Below are positions 37,028-46,003 of a stretch of DNA of 64,000 nucleotides, one piece after another. The position numbers and the translations under genes are program-made. Under the pieces are notes generated by a model, which saw nothing but the letters and a program-made list of their open reading frames with translations, did not search any database and was not told the DNA's origin. The stretch's first letter is position 1. Every line of letters begins with the position of its first letter. The stretch covers positions 16,879 through 80,878 of the forward strand of contig JAZLJW010000012.1 in assembly GCA_045597345.1 (NCBI GenBank), in the 5' to 3' direction. This DNA is from Treponema_I sp045597345 (GTDB lineage: Bacteria; Spirochaetota; Spirochaetia; Treponematales; Treponemataceae).

Positions 37028-38076
37028 TATCTGTATTTTCGGTAAACGGTAACTTTGTTTTTACCGGATTTTTTACTCTGGTACAGTGCTTTATCTGCAC
37101 ATTCAGTGATAGTTTTCGGGGTGTCAGAAAGATTTTCGCGCATTGCTGCAACCCCAATGGAAACAGTAACATTCATAGGCTGTCCATCGTACATAAGCGT
37201 CTGCGTTGCAATACGGTGTCTGATACGTTCAGCTACCATCTCTGCATCTTTTGCATCAGTGTCGTACAGCATTACGATAAATTCTTCACCGCCATAGCGA
37301 CCTGCTAAATCCCTGTTTCTGATACATTCAGAAATGGCGTGGGCAGTTTCCTGCAGGACAAAGTCCCCACACTGGTGACCCCAAGTATCATTGAAGCATT
37401 TGAAGTCATCAATATCAACCATAAGAACACTTAAAGGAACTCCTGAAAGACGGCATTTTTCAAGATTTTCACTGAGAACAGCAAAAAAATAGTGCCGCTG
37501 TTTCAGTTTGGTCATCATATCGGTAGTGGTCTGTTCAACCATAAGAGCATTACTTATTGCTATAGCAGAGAGGGAACCAAGAGTTGCAATCTGTTCTTTT
37601 TCGTATTTTGTATAGGAAATACCATCTCCTAAATCGATGCGCTCTCCCACAATGAGAAAACCTACCAGACGGTTTTTCTGCTTTAAGGGAACAATAAGAG
37701 ACGGATTTAAAGAGTCCAACTGGGTATAGTCAGCTTTTTTCCCTAAAGACTGTTTTATCTGATGCAAGGACTGTGGCTTGGGATTTGCTTTCAGGTACTC
37801 CACTAATGGATCGGTAATGTTCAAAGAGTACGTCAGGTTTTTTTCAAGTTCGAAACCACTGAAATTTGAGCCCAAATCAAAAGTATCAGAGTCATAATCG
37901 GTCTGAATATACATTCCGGCGCTTAGGACGCGCATCTGACACATACAGATGTAAAGAATAGATTCAATGAGCGTAGAGTATTCAAAAACGGAACATAGAC
38001 TTTTTGAGATTTCCAGCATCTGGGAAAGATCGTAAATCTGTTTATCTTTAGAAACACGGTGATTTGACTGAATCAT
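37027..38076 (-). CDS. Diguanylate cyclase with GAF-like sensor domain
   Basis: The 349 residues have a GAF-like N-terminal half (about 20-180) and a GGDEF domain with an intact active site GGEEF at 262-266. An inhibitory I-site RNRD lies at 253-256, the standard five residues upstream. It should make c-di-GMP from two GTP and be feedback-inhibited. No membrane segment is visible. It overlaps the preceding DUF5312-like gene by 4 bp and the rhomboid gene by 1 bp. It is the only intact cyclase in a window that also has EAL and HD-GYP hydrolases. Confidence 0.94.
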   Translation of the reverse strand: MIQSNHRVSKDKQIYDLSQMLEISKSLCSVFEYSTLIESILYICMCQMRVLSAGMYIQTDYDSDTFDLGSNFSGFELEKNLTYSLNITDPLVEYLKANPKPQSLHQIKQSLGKKADYTQLDSLNPSLIVPLKQKNRLVGFLIVGERIDLGDGISYTKYEKEQIATLGSLSAIAISNALMVEQTTTDMMTKLKQRHYFFAVLSENLEKCRLSGVPLSVLMVDIDDFKCFNDTWGHQCGDFVLQETAHAISECIRNRDLAGRYGGEEFIVMLYDTDAKDAEMVAERIRHRIATQTLMYDGQPMNVTVSIGVAAMRENLSDTPKTITECADKALYQSKKSGKNKVTVYRKYR

Positions 38077-39659
38077 TTTTTTTCTTCCCTTACTTCACCG
38101 ATAATTGCATAATTCCTCATGATATCGATGAAAATATCCCACTGAGGAAAAGATGACTCAAGAAACGTTGCATTGTCGTGGTTACGCGAAGAAGTAAAAA
38201 AGCCTTTGATGTTTGCTACAATTTCTGGAGAGGCCTTTTTCGAATCAGGGAGAACATTTCCCAAGAAGGAATAAAGTGTATGAATGGTGGTAACCGAGGC
38301 TTGAATCAGTTTTTTAGCCTGTGTATTAACATCTTCAATCATTTTATCCAGATTTTTCATGAATGAGGGGTCAGTGCTGCTGTCACGGATATATCCTTCC
38401 ATAACCGCAATGTCGTTTTTTTCACCTTTTTCAAAAGATTTCTCAAAGGTCTCAAGAGTGTTTGCAACATCCAGAGCGGCAAAAACAGCTTCTGAGAATT
38501 CAGATTTGAACTGAGCATTATTAAAGTATCCTTCAACGACAATGTCATTCAAAAAGGTAGAAACCCGTCCATCCAGATAAATCCGGGTAAATGATTTAAT
38601 AATCTGTAAAGGAAGAATCCAAAGGAATGATCCGGAACCGGCGCTTCTGAAACTGGTACTGTTACTCTGGTTATATCCATTTAACTCAACAAGAGGCATA
38701 CCGTTGAAAAGTTGATTCGTTTCAGTGGTAATACGTTCATCCTGTATCTCGCTGGTAAGACGTTGTGTATCGTTTTCAAACTGTGCCTTGAACTTGGTTG
38801 AGTATTGTTCAAGATACCGCTTTTGTGGAAGTCCGGTCTTTGCCTGAAAGTGAGGGTCGTTTTTAGCAACCCGGATAATATCCAGAATGATTTGAGGAGT
38901 AGTAATCTGAGTCAGCACGTAAGAAATTTTCCGTAGATGTGTCTGAATAGCACCCATTTCTTCCCCGGTAAGCGGACTGCCTTTTCTTTTAAGGCATACT
39001 GCTTCAAGGGCTCGAGCTTCTGCTGCCGTTAATTTAAAATTACCGATGATAAAATAGAAATCAAGGAGATATTTTTCAAGCCGCTCAATTTCTACTGGTT
39101 CAAATCGGGCTGTAGCAGCTGTGGTTGATACAGAATATTCGCGGTCAAATTGTTTCAGCAGCAATGAAAATGGAAAATTACATAAGTCATTGAGCTGATC
39201 AAGAGTTTGTAGAGCATGTTCAATGGCATGGAAGGTTGTTGTATTAATTTCCCGAATGATGGTATTCATTTCCTGACGCTGCGTTTCAAGTGCTCTTTGT
39301 GCGTTAGGCTGGGAAAGAAATTCTTCTTTGCGTGTATCGTAGGCAATTTTTTTTCTGCATTCCCGTGCCTTATCAGAAAAGCCTGTTTCAATAAGAATAT
39401 CAATAAAGTGTTGGGCACGTTTTGAATCTGCATGGAAGATGGTATCGGAAAGTATGGCTGCAATAGGGCTGGTATGTTCATCAAGAACACGGAATGCTTC
39501 TGCAAAATTAGGAAGAATCATCCGGTTTTTGTAAATGGATGGCTGATATTGCTTCAGACTTGATTCAAGATGACGCATATCAGTTTTTTGCTGAGCTTCA
39601 GGACTATTTCCAGCAAAGAGAGAAGTTATGGCATTAATAATCTGGGATAAAAAGCTCAT
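38073..39659 (-). CDS. Spirochaete conserved protein, DUF5312-like
   Basis: A 528-residue protein, mostly helical, without signal peptide or enzyme motifs. It begins MSFLSQIINAITSLFAGN and contains FSLLLKQFDREYS and WILPLQIIKSFTRIYLDGRV, which recall a family of unknown function found in spirochaetes (DUF5312, from memory and not checked). Gene order directly after dus and overlapping the GGDEF gene by 4 bp fits cotranscription. I cannot assign a function. Confidence 0.72.
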   Translation of the reverse strand: MSFLSQIINAITSLFAGNSPEAQQKTDMRHLESSLKQYQPSIYKNRMILPNFAEAFRVLDEHTSPIAAILSDTIFHADSKRAQHFIDILIETGFSDKARECRKKIAYDTRKEEFLSQPNAQRALETQRQEMNTIIREINTTTFHAIEHALQTLDQLNDLCNFPFSLLLKQFDREYSVSTTAATARFEPVEIERLEKYLLDFYFIIGNFKLTAAEARALEAVCLKRKGSPLTGEEMGAIQTHLRKISYVLTQITTPQIILDIIRVAKNDPHFQAKTGLPQKRYLEQYSTKFKAQFENDTQRLTSEIQDERITTETNQLFNGMPLVELNGYNQSNSTSFRSAGSGSFLWILPLQIIKSFTRIYLDGRVSTFLNDIVVEGYFNNAQFKSEFSEAVFAALDVANTLETFEKSFEKGEKNDIAVMEGYIRDSSTDPSFMKNLDKMIEDVNTQAKKLIQASVTTIHTLYSFLGNVLPDSKKASPEIVANIKGFFTSSRNHDNATFLESSFPQWDIFIDIMRNYAIIGEVREEKK

Positions 39660-39665
39660 AATAGA

Positions 39666-40691
39666 TTAAGTGTAGTTTGATATAAGTCTGTTGTAAACAA
39701 TTTCGTAATCTGCAAGGGTTTCTGCACTTACAATTTCTTTGCGTACCGCAGCCGCTCCAGGAATTCCCTTGGAATAACAGCAGAATCGCTTGCGCATTTC
39801 GCGGCAGGCTACCTGTTCACCTTTTTCAGCAATAAGCAGATGCAGTTCATCCATAGCAGTATTCAACCGATATGGAGCAGGAATTTCATCATAGCTTCCC
39901 GTTGTCAGCAACTGCTTTGCCTGGGTAAATATAAACGGATTTCCCATGGCACCGCGGGCAAACATAACTCCATCAACACCTGTTTCAGTAATCATCCGTT
40001 TACAGTCTTCCGGTGAAAAAACATCACCGTTTCCAAATACGGGAATACGTCCATTTACAAAGTGCACCAGATCCTGCAGCTGTTGCCAGTTTGCTTTTCC
40101 CTCATACCCTTGTGCCTTTGTCCGTCCATGCATGGTTATGGCAGAAGCTCCTGCGTCGATTGCAGCCTTTGCACAGTCCCGGTAGGTAATATGTTCTGCA
40201 TCCCAGCCGGTGCGTATTTTTACTGATACAGGAACAGTCGGTATATCGTGCTCCCGGCAGAATGATTCACTGGAATCTACAGCAGTTTTTACTATCGAAA
40301 ACAGTAGGTTAGGGTCTTTTGTCAGGGATGAACCTGCACCGCTTTTTATGATTTTAGGTACAGGACATCCTCCGTTAATATCAATCAGTTCAGGCTTTGC
40401 TCCGGCAAGGGTAATCCGGACTGCTTCAGCCATAGATTTTGTGTCGCCTCCAAAAAGCTGAACAGCGTACATATCTTCATTAGGTGCACGAACCATCAGT
40501 TCCCGGGTTTTTTCAGAGCCCCGATACAGTGCCTCTGCAGAAACCATTTCCGTGTAAGTAAATGCAGCTCCGCAGTTTCGGCAGATATTTCTAAAAGCGC
40601 TATCAGAATAACCTGCTACCGGTGCAAGAAAAATGTTCCCACCGATAGTCAGATTCCCTACCTGAACTGAATGAAAAAGAGAATCTTTCAT
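39666..40691 (-). CDS. dus: tRNA-dihydrouridine synthase
   Basis: A 341-residue Dus-family FMN enzyme. The N-terminal FLAPVAGYSDSAFR strand, the catalytic Cys in DINGGCPVPKI, and the FMN phosphate-binding segment FGNGDVFSPEDC are all present. It reduces uridines in the D-loop of tRNA; the precise position cannot be decided between DusB-like and other subgroups. It lies 10 bp after tatD and 6 bp before the next gene. Confidence 0.94.
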   Translation of the reverse strand: MKDSLFHSVQVGNLTIGGNIFLAPVAGYSDSAFRNICRNCGAAFTYTEMVSAEALYRGSEKTRELMVRAPNEDMYAVQLFGGDTKSMAEAVRITLAGAKPELIDINGGCPVPKIIKSGAGSSLTKDPNLLFSIVKTAVDSSESFCREHDIPTVPVSVKIRTGWDAEHITYRDCAKAAIDAGASAITMHGRTKAQGYEGKANWQQLQDLVHFVNGRIPVFGNGDVFSPEDCKRMITETGVDGVMFARGAMGNPFIFTQAKQLLTTGSYDEIPAPYRLNTAMDELHLLIAEKGEQVACREMRKRFCCYSKGIPGAAAVRKEIVSAETLADYEIVYNRLISNYT

Positions 40692-40701
40692 CTTTCAGAT
40701 A

Positions 40702-41475
40702 TTATTCCGGTAATCTGAAGAATCTGCAGCTGTTTTTCCACAACTGGTCAGCCAGCTCTTCAATGTTCATTTCCAGCATTTCTGCCAGAAATTTTACTGT
40801 TGAAGGTATATAGGCCGGCATATTGCGTTGTCCGCGATACTGTGCAGGAACCATAAAGGGACTTTCTGATTCAATCAGGATTCGGTCAACCGGAAGCATC
40901 AGAACTGTTTCATGAAGGTTACGGGCATTGCGGTAGGTCAGATTTCCGGCAAAAGAGAAATATACCGGCATATCAAGAACTTTCCTTGCATAACGGGCGT
41001 CTTCTGAATAGCAGTGCAGTACGGCACCAGCCTGTGGCATGCGCTGTGCAAGAATGTCATAAATATCTTTTCCGGCATCACGGTTATGAATAATAACCGG
41101 TTTGTCATGCATCTGAGCCATTTCAAGCTGGGTAATGAAGAGTTCAATCTGAGAGCTTTTATCGCCGAACTTGCGATAGTAATCCAGACCGGTTTCTCCC
41201 AAAGCAACAACATTGGGTAAAGATAAACCTTCCTCAACTGTTTTCATCCAGTCTTTCCCAGGGTTATTAACTTCAGATGGTGAAACTCCAATTGCATGGT
41301 ATACCCCCGGCACATTTTTCAGGGTAGGGTATACGGTTGAAAAGTCGTGCAGACTGTTACAGATGCTTACAATGCGGGTAACATTTGCCTGCTTTGCTTC
41401 CTGCACTACACGTAATTGTTCAATAGGATCATCGTATATAAGCCCGATGTGGGCGTGAGTATCAAAAAACTGCAT
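40702..41475 (-). CDS. tatD: TatD-family metal-dependent DNase
   Basis: The 257-residue TIM-barrel hydrolase carries the N-terminal metal ligands in FDTHAHIG, the glutamate of ALGETGLDYYR, the histidines of KPVIIHNRDAG and VLHCYSE, and the C-terminal LIESESPFM. In many TatD proteins the last motif is LxETDxP; here the Asp is replaced by Ser, which is a notable change near a metal ligand. GGAAG precedes the ATG. It is first in the long minus-strand run ending at pheS. Confidence 0.92.
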   Translation of the reverse strand: MQFFDTHAHIGLIYDDPIEQLRVVQEAKQANVTRIVSICNSLHDFSTVYPTLKNVPGVYHAIGVSPSEVNNPGKDWMKTVEEGLSLPNVVALGETGLDYYRKFGDKSSQIELFITQLEMAQMHDKPVIIHNRDAGKDIYDILAQRMPQAGAVLHCYSEDARYARKVLDMPVYFSFAGNLTYRNARNLHETVLMLPVDRILIESESPFMVPAQYRGQRNMPAYIPSTVKFLAEMLEMNIEELADQLWKNSCRFFRLPE

Positions 41476-41574
41476 GGCTTACTTCCAAAAAGAGGTGATA
41501 AAACGGAACCGTTTCTGCCGATAATGGTACCATAGGATTGGGTACCAGTCAACGAATGACTCTTCCGGTCTAAT

Positions 41575-41603
41575 TTGACAGTAAAAATACATATTGTTAT
41601 ACT
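41575..41603 (+). promoter_or_regulatory. Sigma-70-type promoter of the M23-bactofilin operon
   Basis: TTGACA at 41575-41580 and TATACT at 41598-41603 are separated by exactly 17 bp. Transcription is expected from about 41610, giving a short leader with GGGGTGAG before the TTG start codon at 41632. Confidence 0.85.
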
Positions 41604-41631
41604 TAATTCACTGTTTATTATGGGGTGAGAA

Positions 41632-42651
41632 TTGGCTCGTAACAGACGCTATAAACGTGTTGAAAAAAACATAGTAAATAATCTCCTTGGTTTTCTGGCA
41701 GGTGTCTTCAAAGCAATCGGCAGGGGAATAGCAGGTATTTTCCGCTTTTGTGACAGAAAACTCACTGTCATGGTAGTTCCCCATTCTCAAAGTAAAGTAA
41801 TAAATTTCCAGACCAACGTTTTCTCTTTGGCTTTTGGATTCCTTTTAATTTGTGGAATCATAGGCTCTTTCTTTTTCTTTAATGTTAAAACCGCCGGTTC
41901 TGAAGCCGAAATTGCCCGCCTTATGGAGGACAACCGTCAGATGCTGGCCAGTCTTGATGAACTGCGGAATGAAAACAATAACCTGATGCAGGTTGCTAAA
42001 CGGTTCCAGTCATCGCTGAATGAGTCACTTTCCCTGATGGGTATTGGCCAGACAACATCTACTAAAGGAACTGTACAGAACAGTGACTTGTCATCTCTTT
42101 TTGATATTCAGGAATTGTCACGGGGATCAGTGCGTGAAGCTGTGGATGTTCGTCAGCTGACGAGTTATCTTGAAGGGGCTGTACAGCCGGTAGAACAGTT
42201 AGGAAAACTTTTTGAAGCTCAGGGTGCGCTGTTTTCTGATATTCCATCCATCTGGCCGTTAAAGGGTGGCGTAGGTCATATTTCGATGCAGTTCGGACAG
42301 AATGTCCATCCGATAACCGGACGCTGGTACATTCATAAAGGTTTGGATTTTTCTACGTGGCGTACAGGTGATTCAATTGTTGCTACAGCAAATGGACGTG
42401 TCGTAACAACTGCCTACAATGACAGTTTTGGTTACTATGTAATTATTCAGCATAAATATGGATATTATACACGCTATGCACACATGAACTCATTTACCGT
42501 AAAAAAAGGTCAGACTGTTTCGCAGGGCGATGTTATTGGATACCTGGGAAATACTGGTGTTACAACTGGTGCGCATCTGCATTATGAAGTTCATATTGGT
42601 TCAGAAGTAGTAGATCCAGCTAAATACATCAATGTAAAATTAACGAAGTAA
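41632..42651 (+). CDS. M23-family peptidoglycan endopeptidase
   Basis: The start codon is TTG at 41632; an ATG just upstream is followed at once by a stop, and GGGGTGAG sits a few bases before the TTG. The 339 residues have one transmembrane helix (about 63-87), a coiled coil (about 95-135) and a C-terminal LytM/M23 domain. Zinc ligands are visible in HPITGRWYIHKGLDFS (H-x3-D) and HLHYEV (H-x-H). It should cut peptide cross-links in the periplasm. The bactofilin gene follows by 11 bp, a pairing known to control cell shape. Confidence 0.94.
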   Translation: MARNRRYKRVEKNIVNNLLGFLAGVFKAIGRGIAGIFRFCDRKLTVMVVPHSQSKVINFQTNVFSLAFGFLLICGIIGSFFFFNVKTAGSEAEIARLMEDNRQMLASLDELRNENNNLMQVAKRFQSSLNESLSLMGIGQTTSTKGTVQNSDLSSLFDIQELSRGSVREAVDVRQLTSYLEGAVQPVEQLGKLFEAQGALFSDIPSIWPLKGGVGHISMQFGQNVHPITGRWYIHKGLDFSTWRTGDSIVATANGRVVTTAYNDSFGYYVIIQHKYGYYTRYAHMNSFTVKKGQTVSQGDVIGYLGNTGVTTGAHLHYEVHIGSEVVDPAKYINVKLTK

Positions 42652-42662
42652 GTGTTTCCGTT

Positions 42663-43091
42663 ATGGCAATTTTTTCAGATGATATCTCTATTAATACTCT
42701 CATTGGGGTAGGCGCAAGTTTTACCGGTAATCTGCGTGTATCGGGGTTTGTCCGCGTAGATGGCGATATTGATGGGAATATTGAAACAACCGGCCGTATC
42801 ATTATTGGTGATAAAGCGCGTATTCGGGGAAATATTACTGCTACAGCGGCTGTAGTTGGGGGCGTTGTTGAAGGTGATATTATGGCACCTGATGGCGTAA
42901 CAGTTTTGTCATCGTCAATCGTCATTGGGGATGTAGTGACTCATCATTTACAGGTAGAAGAGGGGTCTCTTATACAGGGTCAGTATGTTTCTCTGATTGA
43001 AGAGAATGATTTTAACGAAGCTGTAATTCACTGGCAGAACGTGAAAGCAATCCGGGCAAAGTCTTTGTTCGGTAACCAGGGTTCTTTTTAA
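42663..43091 (+). CDS. Bactofilin
   Basis: The 142-residue protein has the bactofilin/DUF583 beta-helix pattern with repeated hydrophobic-glycine turns (LRVSGFVRVDGDIDGNIET, IIIGDKARIRGNITATAAVVGGVVEGDI). Family members polymerise into nucleotide-free filaments that position cell-wall enzymes. The M23 peptidase immediately upstream is the probable client. Its stop overlaps the YaaR start by one base. Confidence 0.95.
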   Translation: MAIFSDDISINTLIGVGASFTGNLRVSGFVRVDGDIDGNIETTGRIIIGDKARIRGNITATAAVVGGVVEGDIMAPDGVTVLSSSIVIGDVVTHHLQVEEGSLIQGQYVSLIEENDFNEAVIHWQNVKAIRAKSLFGNQGSF

Positions 43092-43624
43092 TGGCACTTG
43101 GTCCAGTTACTCCCGGTCAGTTTCAGGCTGCAGCGAATTTTGCAGCAGCTCAGGCATCTAAAGAACAAAATCAAGAAATTGAAAAAAAACGGGCGGAGCA
43201 GGCAAAAAGGCCGAAATTCCGGGATATTTTAAAAAAAACTGCGGACAGCCCTCAGGTTCAAGAAGGCTTACCTCCTGAAATAGCAGGTATGGAGTATGAA
43301 CAAGCCGTCACGTATCTTCTTGATAATGTTACAATGGCTGCTGAAAATTTTAAGAGTAATCCGTTTACCAATGCTTTTGCAGATTACCGGACAAAAGTTT
43401 CACAGTTTTTAAAATTCGTGGAACAGAATGCATATAATGTGGAATTTTCTGTATCGCGTCCGACCTATCGGGTCCCCAATCCTAAAAAAAAATATCTCAT
43501 CAAAGTAATTGATGACAAACTTGAGCAATTGGCGCGTGATATATTGTATAATCAAGCAGAGCAGTTAAAAATGCTTTCTAAAGTTGATGAGATAAATGGA
43601 CTGCTGGTAGATTTATTTTCGTAA
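43091..43624 (+). CDS. YaaR family protein (DUF327)
   Basis: A 177-residue helical, soluble protein. The N-terminal 65 residues are low-complexity and charged, and the rest (GMEYEQAVTYLLDNVTMAAENF onward to KVDEINGLLVDLF) matches YaaR/DUF327. In Firmicutes yaaR lies near holB and yaaT (ricT); here it also precedes ricT, so the linkage is conserved across phyla. Function is unknown. The ATG overlaps the bactofilin stop (TAATG). Confidence 0.85.
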   Translation: MALGPVTPGQFQAAANFAAAQASKEQNQEIEKKRAEQAKRPKFRDILKKTADSPQVQEGLPPEIAGMEYEQAVTYLLDNVTMAAENFKSNPFTNAFADYRTKVSQFLKFVEQNAYNVEFSVSRPTYRVPNPKKKYLIKVIDDKLEQLARDILYNQAEQLKMLSKVDEINGLLVDLFS

Positions 43625-43642
43625 ACAAATAAGGAATTACAT

Positions 43643-44572
43643 ATGAGTAATCATTATTCAGATTCAGACATAGATGGTCTTACAAAAGAAGAACTGGCTT
43701 CTCTTGAAGATGAGAATTACAACGAAGAAGTAATAGATGAAGGAGATTTTGTATTTCCTTCTCCCTTGTACCGGTTAAAGCTGGAATATTCTAGCGAGGG
43801 TGTATACGCCACTTCTGACAGAATCGAAGTAAAAGCCGGAGATTATGCCATTATTCAGACTCGGTATGGTAAGGATCTTGCCCTGGTTATGGGGCCTGTA
43901 AATTGCCCTATCGGCATAAGACCTTCGGATGTTATAACACTTGAGCGCAAAGCTACTGAAGAGGATTTGGAAAAAGCAAAAGAGTTTAAAGTAAAAGAAG
44001 AAGAAGCCTTTAAGATATTTCAGGAAAAAGTTGCAGTCCATAAGCTGGAAATGAAATTGATTGCAACACATTATCTGCTTGAAGAACCAAAGGTATTGTT
44101 CTTTTTCAGTGCTGAAAACAGAGTAGACTTTCGTGAGTTAGTAAAAGATTTGGTTTCTGTTTTCAAAATGCGTATTGAGCTTCGTCAGATTGGAGTTCGT
44201 GATGAATCCCGTATAACAGGTGGTCTTGGTGTTTGTGGACGCCCCTACTGCTGTCATGCCGTTTCAGACAAACTTCGACCAGTTTCAATCCGGATGGCAA
44301 AGGATCAGAATCTGTCTCTTAACTCAATGAAGATATCAGGGCAGTGTGGTAGATTGCTCTGCTGTCTTTCTTACGAACATGAATGGTACTCAGAAGCACG
44401 GAAAAAGCTTCCAAGTGAAGGAATCCGCATGCAGTATGATGGTTCGAATTTCCGTATTACTGAAGTAAATCCTATCACCAGAATGGTGAAAATGGCCGGA
44501 GAAGACGGCCGCCTGCTGGAAATTGCAGCCAGCAGATTCAGCCGTAAAGACAACCGCTGGACAATTGACTGA
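43643..44572 (+). CDS. ricT: PSP1-domain protein RicT (YaaT-like)
   Basis: The 309-residue protein has an acidic N-terminus and the PSP1 domain with its cysteine cluster: GVCGRPYCCH and GQCGRLLCCLSYEH. In B. subtilis RicT forms an Fe-S-containing complex with RicA and RicF that modulates RNase Y and mRNA maturation. No RicA/RicF gene is nearby, so the partner set in this organism is open. AAGGA precedes the ATG. It is the last gene before a strong terminator. Confidence 0.93.
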   Translation: MSNHYSDSDIDGLTKEELASLEDENYNEEVIDEGDFVFPSPLYRLKLEYSSEGVYATSDRIEVKAGDYAIIQTRYGKDLALVMGPVNCPIGIRPSDVITLERKATEEDLEKAKEFKVKEEEAFKIFQEKVAVHKLEMKLIATHYLLEEPKVLFFFSAENRVDFRELVKDLVSVFKMRIELRQIGVRDESRITGGLGVCGRPYCCHAVSDKLRPVSIRMAKDQNLSLNSMKISGQCGRLLCCLSYEHEWYSEARKKLPSEGIRMQYDGSNFRITEVNPITRMVKMAGEDGRLLEIAASRFSRKDNRWTID

Positions 44573-44583
44573 TTATTCAGACC

Positions 44584-44626
44584 ACGGCATTCTGAGTCGT
44601 TTTTACTGCAGAATGCCGTTTTTTTT
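44584..44626 (+). terminator. Terminator after ricT
   Basis: ACGGCATTCTG at 44584-44594 pairs with CAGAATGCCGT at 44609-44619, followed by a run of T to 44626. The other strand lacks a T-run, so it acts for the plus strand only. Confidence 0.93.
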
Positions 44627-45350
44627 ACTTTAACAACACAACTACGCTTGAGCTGTCAGGGGTTAGTGGACTTTTTGCAAAGTCAGCGTACATTTCAATG
44701 TGTTGAAAACCCACTTCCCGCGCAAATTCTTTTATATCAGTAATAGTTACAGGAAGAACTTCTGCATCACGAAGGACCATTACCTGACGGTTACCACCAT
44801 GATCTAAAGTCTGCTGCATGTACCAGATACCGTCTTTATTAGTCAATTCGCTGACAAGTCTGACCCGGATGTTCTCACGGACAGGAAGAGATATGGTATC
44901 AGCGTCTGGAACCTGCTCAAAATAGGGAATCTGCAGAATAACGGTTCCACCGGGAGCCAGCAGCAGTTTGCAGTCATAGAAGAACTTTCGCATCAATGTG
45001 CGGTCACGTATAAACAATAATTTGTCATTTAAGCAGCTGATAACATCATAGAAACCCTTACCTAAAAACCGAGTCATTTCAATTGTAGACATCTGGAAAA
45101 AGCGGATAGCTGTATTAGGCAGTCTTCGGCGGCGATTAGCCGACTCAAGCATCTCTTTAGAAGTATCGATACCGGTTACATCGTGTCCTGCGCGTGCCAG
45201 TTGATGTTCAAAAAGTCCGCTCTGGCAGCCGATTCGAAGGATGTGAGCAGGCATTTTGTCTGAAATTAATTCAAAGTATAACTGTTTCTGTGATTCTGAA
45301 ATAGGATACAATTCGTCATAATATTCAATAATGTTTTGTAAATAATCCAT
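44625..45350 (-). CDS. SAM-dependent methyltransferase
   Basis: A Rossmann-type methyltransferase domain is visible with motif I ILRIGCQSGLFEHQLA, the acidic end of strand 2 in VTGIDTSKEML, and LLLAPGGTVILQIP. The substrate is unknown. The start is uncertain: I choose ATG 45350 (MDYLQNIIEYYDELYP, 241 residues) because a TATACT hexamer lies 9 nt upstream; ATG 45371 is also possible. A longer frame reaching 45548 adds a hydrophobic stretch that overlaps the ychJ promoter and is unlikely. It is divergent from ychJ. Confidence 0.82.
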   Translation of the reverse strand: MDYLQNIIEYYDELYPISESQKQLYFELISDKMPAHILRIGCQSGLFEHQLARAGHDVTGIDTSKEMLESANRRRRLPNTAIRFFQMSTIEMTRFLGKGFYDVISCLNDKLLFIRDRTLMRKFFYDCKLLLAPGGTVILQIPYFEQVPDADTISLPVRENIRVRLVSELTNKDGIWYMQQTLDHGGNRQVMVLRDAEVLPVTITDIKEFAREVGFQHIEMYADFAKSPLTPDSSSVVVLLK

Positions 45351-45461
45351 GATACTTTCAGTATACGCCATGATTGTGAATCCCGCCACAAAACTGCTGT
45401 CAGATGATATGAAATGCAACATTGTAAAAATGACAAAAAGTGTAAAAATGTAAGTTAAAGC

Positions 45462-45490
45462 TTGAAATGGGGATACTTTGCAAGTATAAT
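45462..45490 (+). promoter_or_regulatory. Promoter of ychJ, predicts a leaderless mRNA
   Basis: TTGAAA at 45462-45467, a 17-bp spacer and a perfect TATAAT at 45485-45490. Only 6 nt separate the -10 from the ATG at 45497, so transcription should begin at or next to the start codon. Confidence 0.8.
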
Positions 45491-45496
45491 TTCGGT

Positions 45497-46000
45497 ATGA
45501 ACATGACAGAAAAAGAATTACTGTGCCCTTGTGGCTCTGGAAAGCCATACGCTGATTGTTGTGAACCTGTAATCAAAGGTACTAAAGCAGCTGAAACTGC
45601 TGAAGCATTAATGCGCAGCCGCTATTCGGCTTACGTTAAACATGAAATCGACTGGATTGCTGCCAGCTGTACTCCTGATGAAGAGCAGGAAATTGATATG
45701 GAAGAGACCCGCAAGTGGAGTGAAGAATCCGAATGGCAGGGTCTGAAAATCCTGAATACAGAAAAAGGCGGTCCTTCTGATGATGAAGGTATCGTAGAAT
45801 TTACTGCAACGTATGTACGCAAAGGAATCCGTGATGTTCATAAAGAACGTGCCTATTTTACAAAAAAAGATGGTAAATGGATGTACGAAGCAGGTGAACT
45901 TATTCCTACCACTGTAGTTCGCGTAGGAGATAAAGTTGGCCGTAATGATCTTTGCCCTTGTGGGTCAGGCAAAAAATACAAGAAGTGCTGCGGACGCTAA
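45497..46000 (+). CDS. ychJ: YchJ-family protein with SEC-C motifs at both ends
   Basis: The 167-residue protein has a SEC-C zinc motif at each end: CPCGSGKPYADCCEP at the N-terminus and CPCGSGKKYKKCCGR at the C-terminus. Between them is an NTF2-like middle (ALMRSRYSAYVKHEIDWIAASC). That is the YchJ layout. The function is not established; the zinc motifs resemble the SecB-binding site of SecA. The start at 45497 follows a perfect -10 by 6 nt; the longer frame upstream would include the promoter. It ends 3 bp before rlmB. Confidence 0.9.
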   Translation: MNMTEKELLCPCGSGKPYADCCEPVIKGTKAAETAEALMRSRYSAYVKHEIDWIAASCTPDEEQEIDMEETRKWSEESEWQGLKILNTEKGGPSDDEGIVEFTATYVRKGIRDVHKERAYFTKKDGKWMYEAGELIPTTVVRVGDKVGRNDLCPCGSGKKYKKCCGR

Positions 46001-46003
46001 GAC

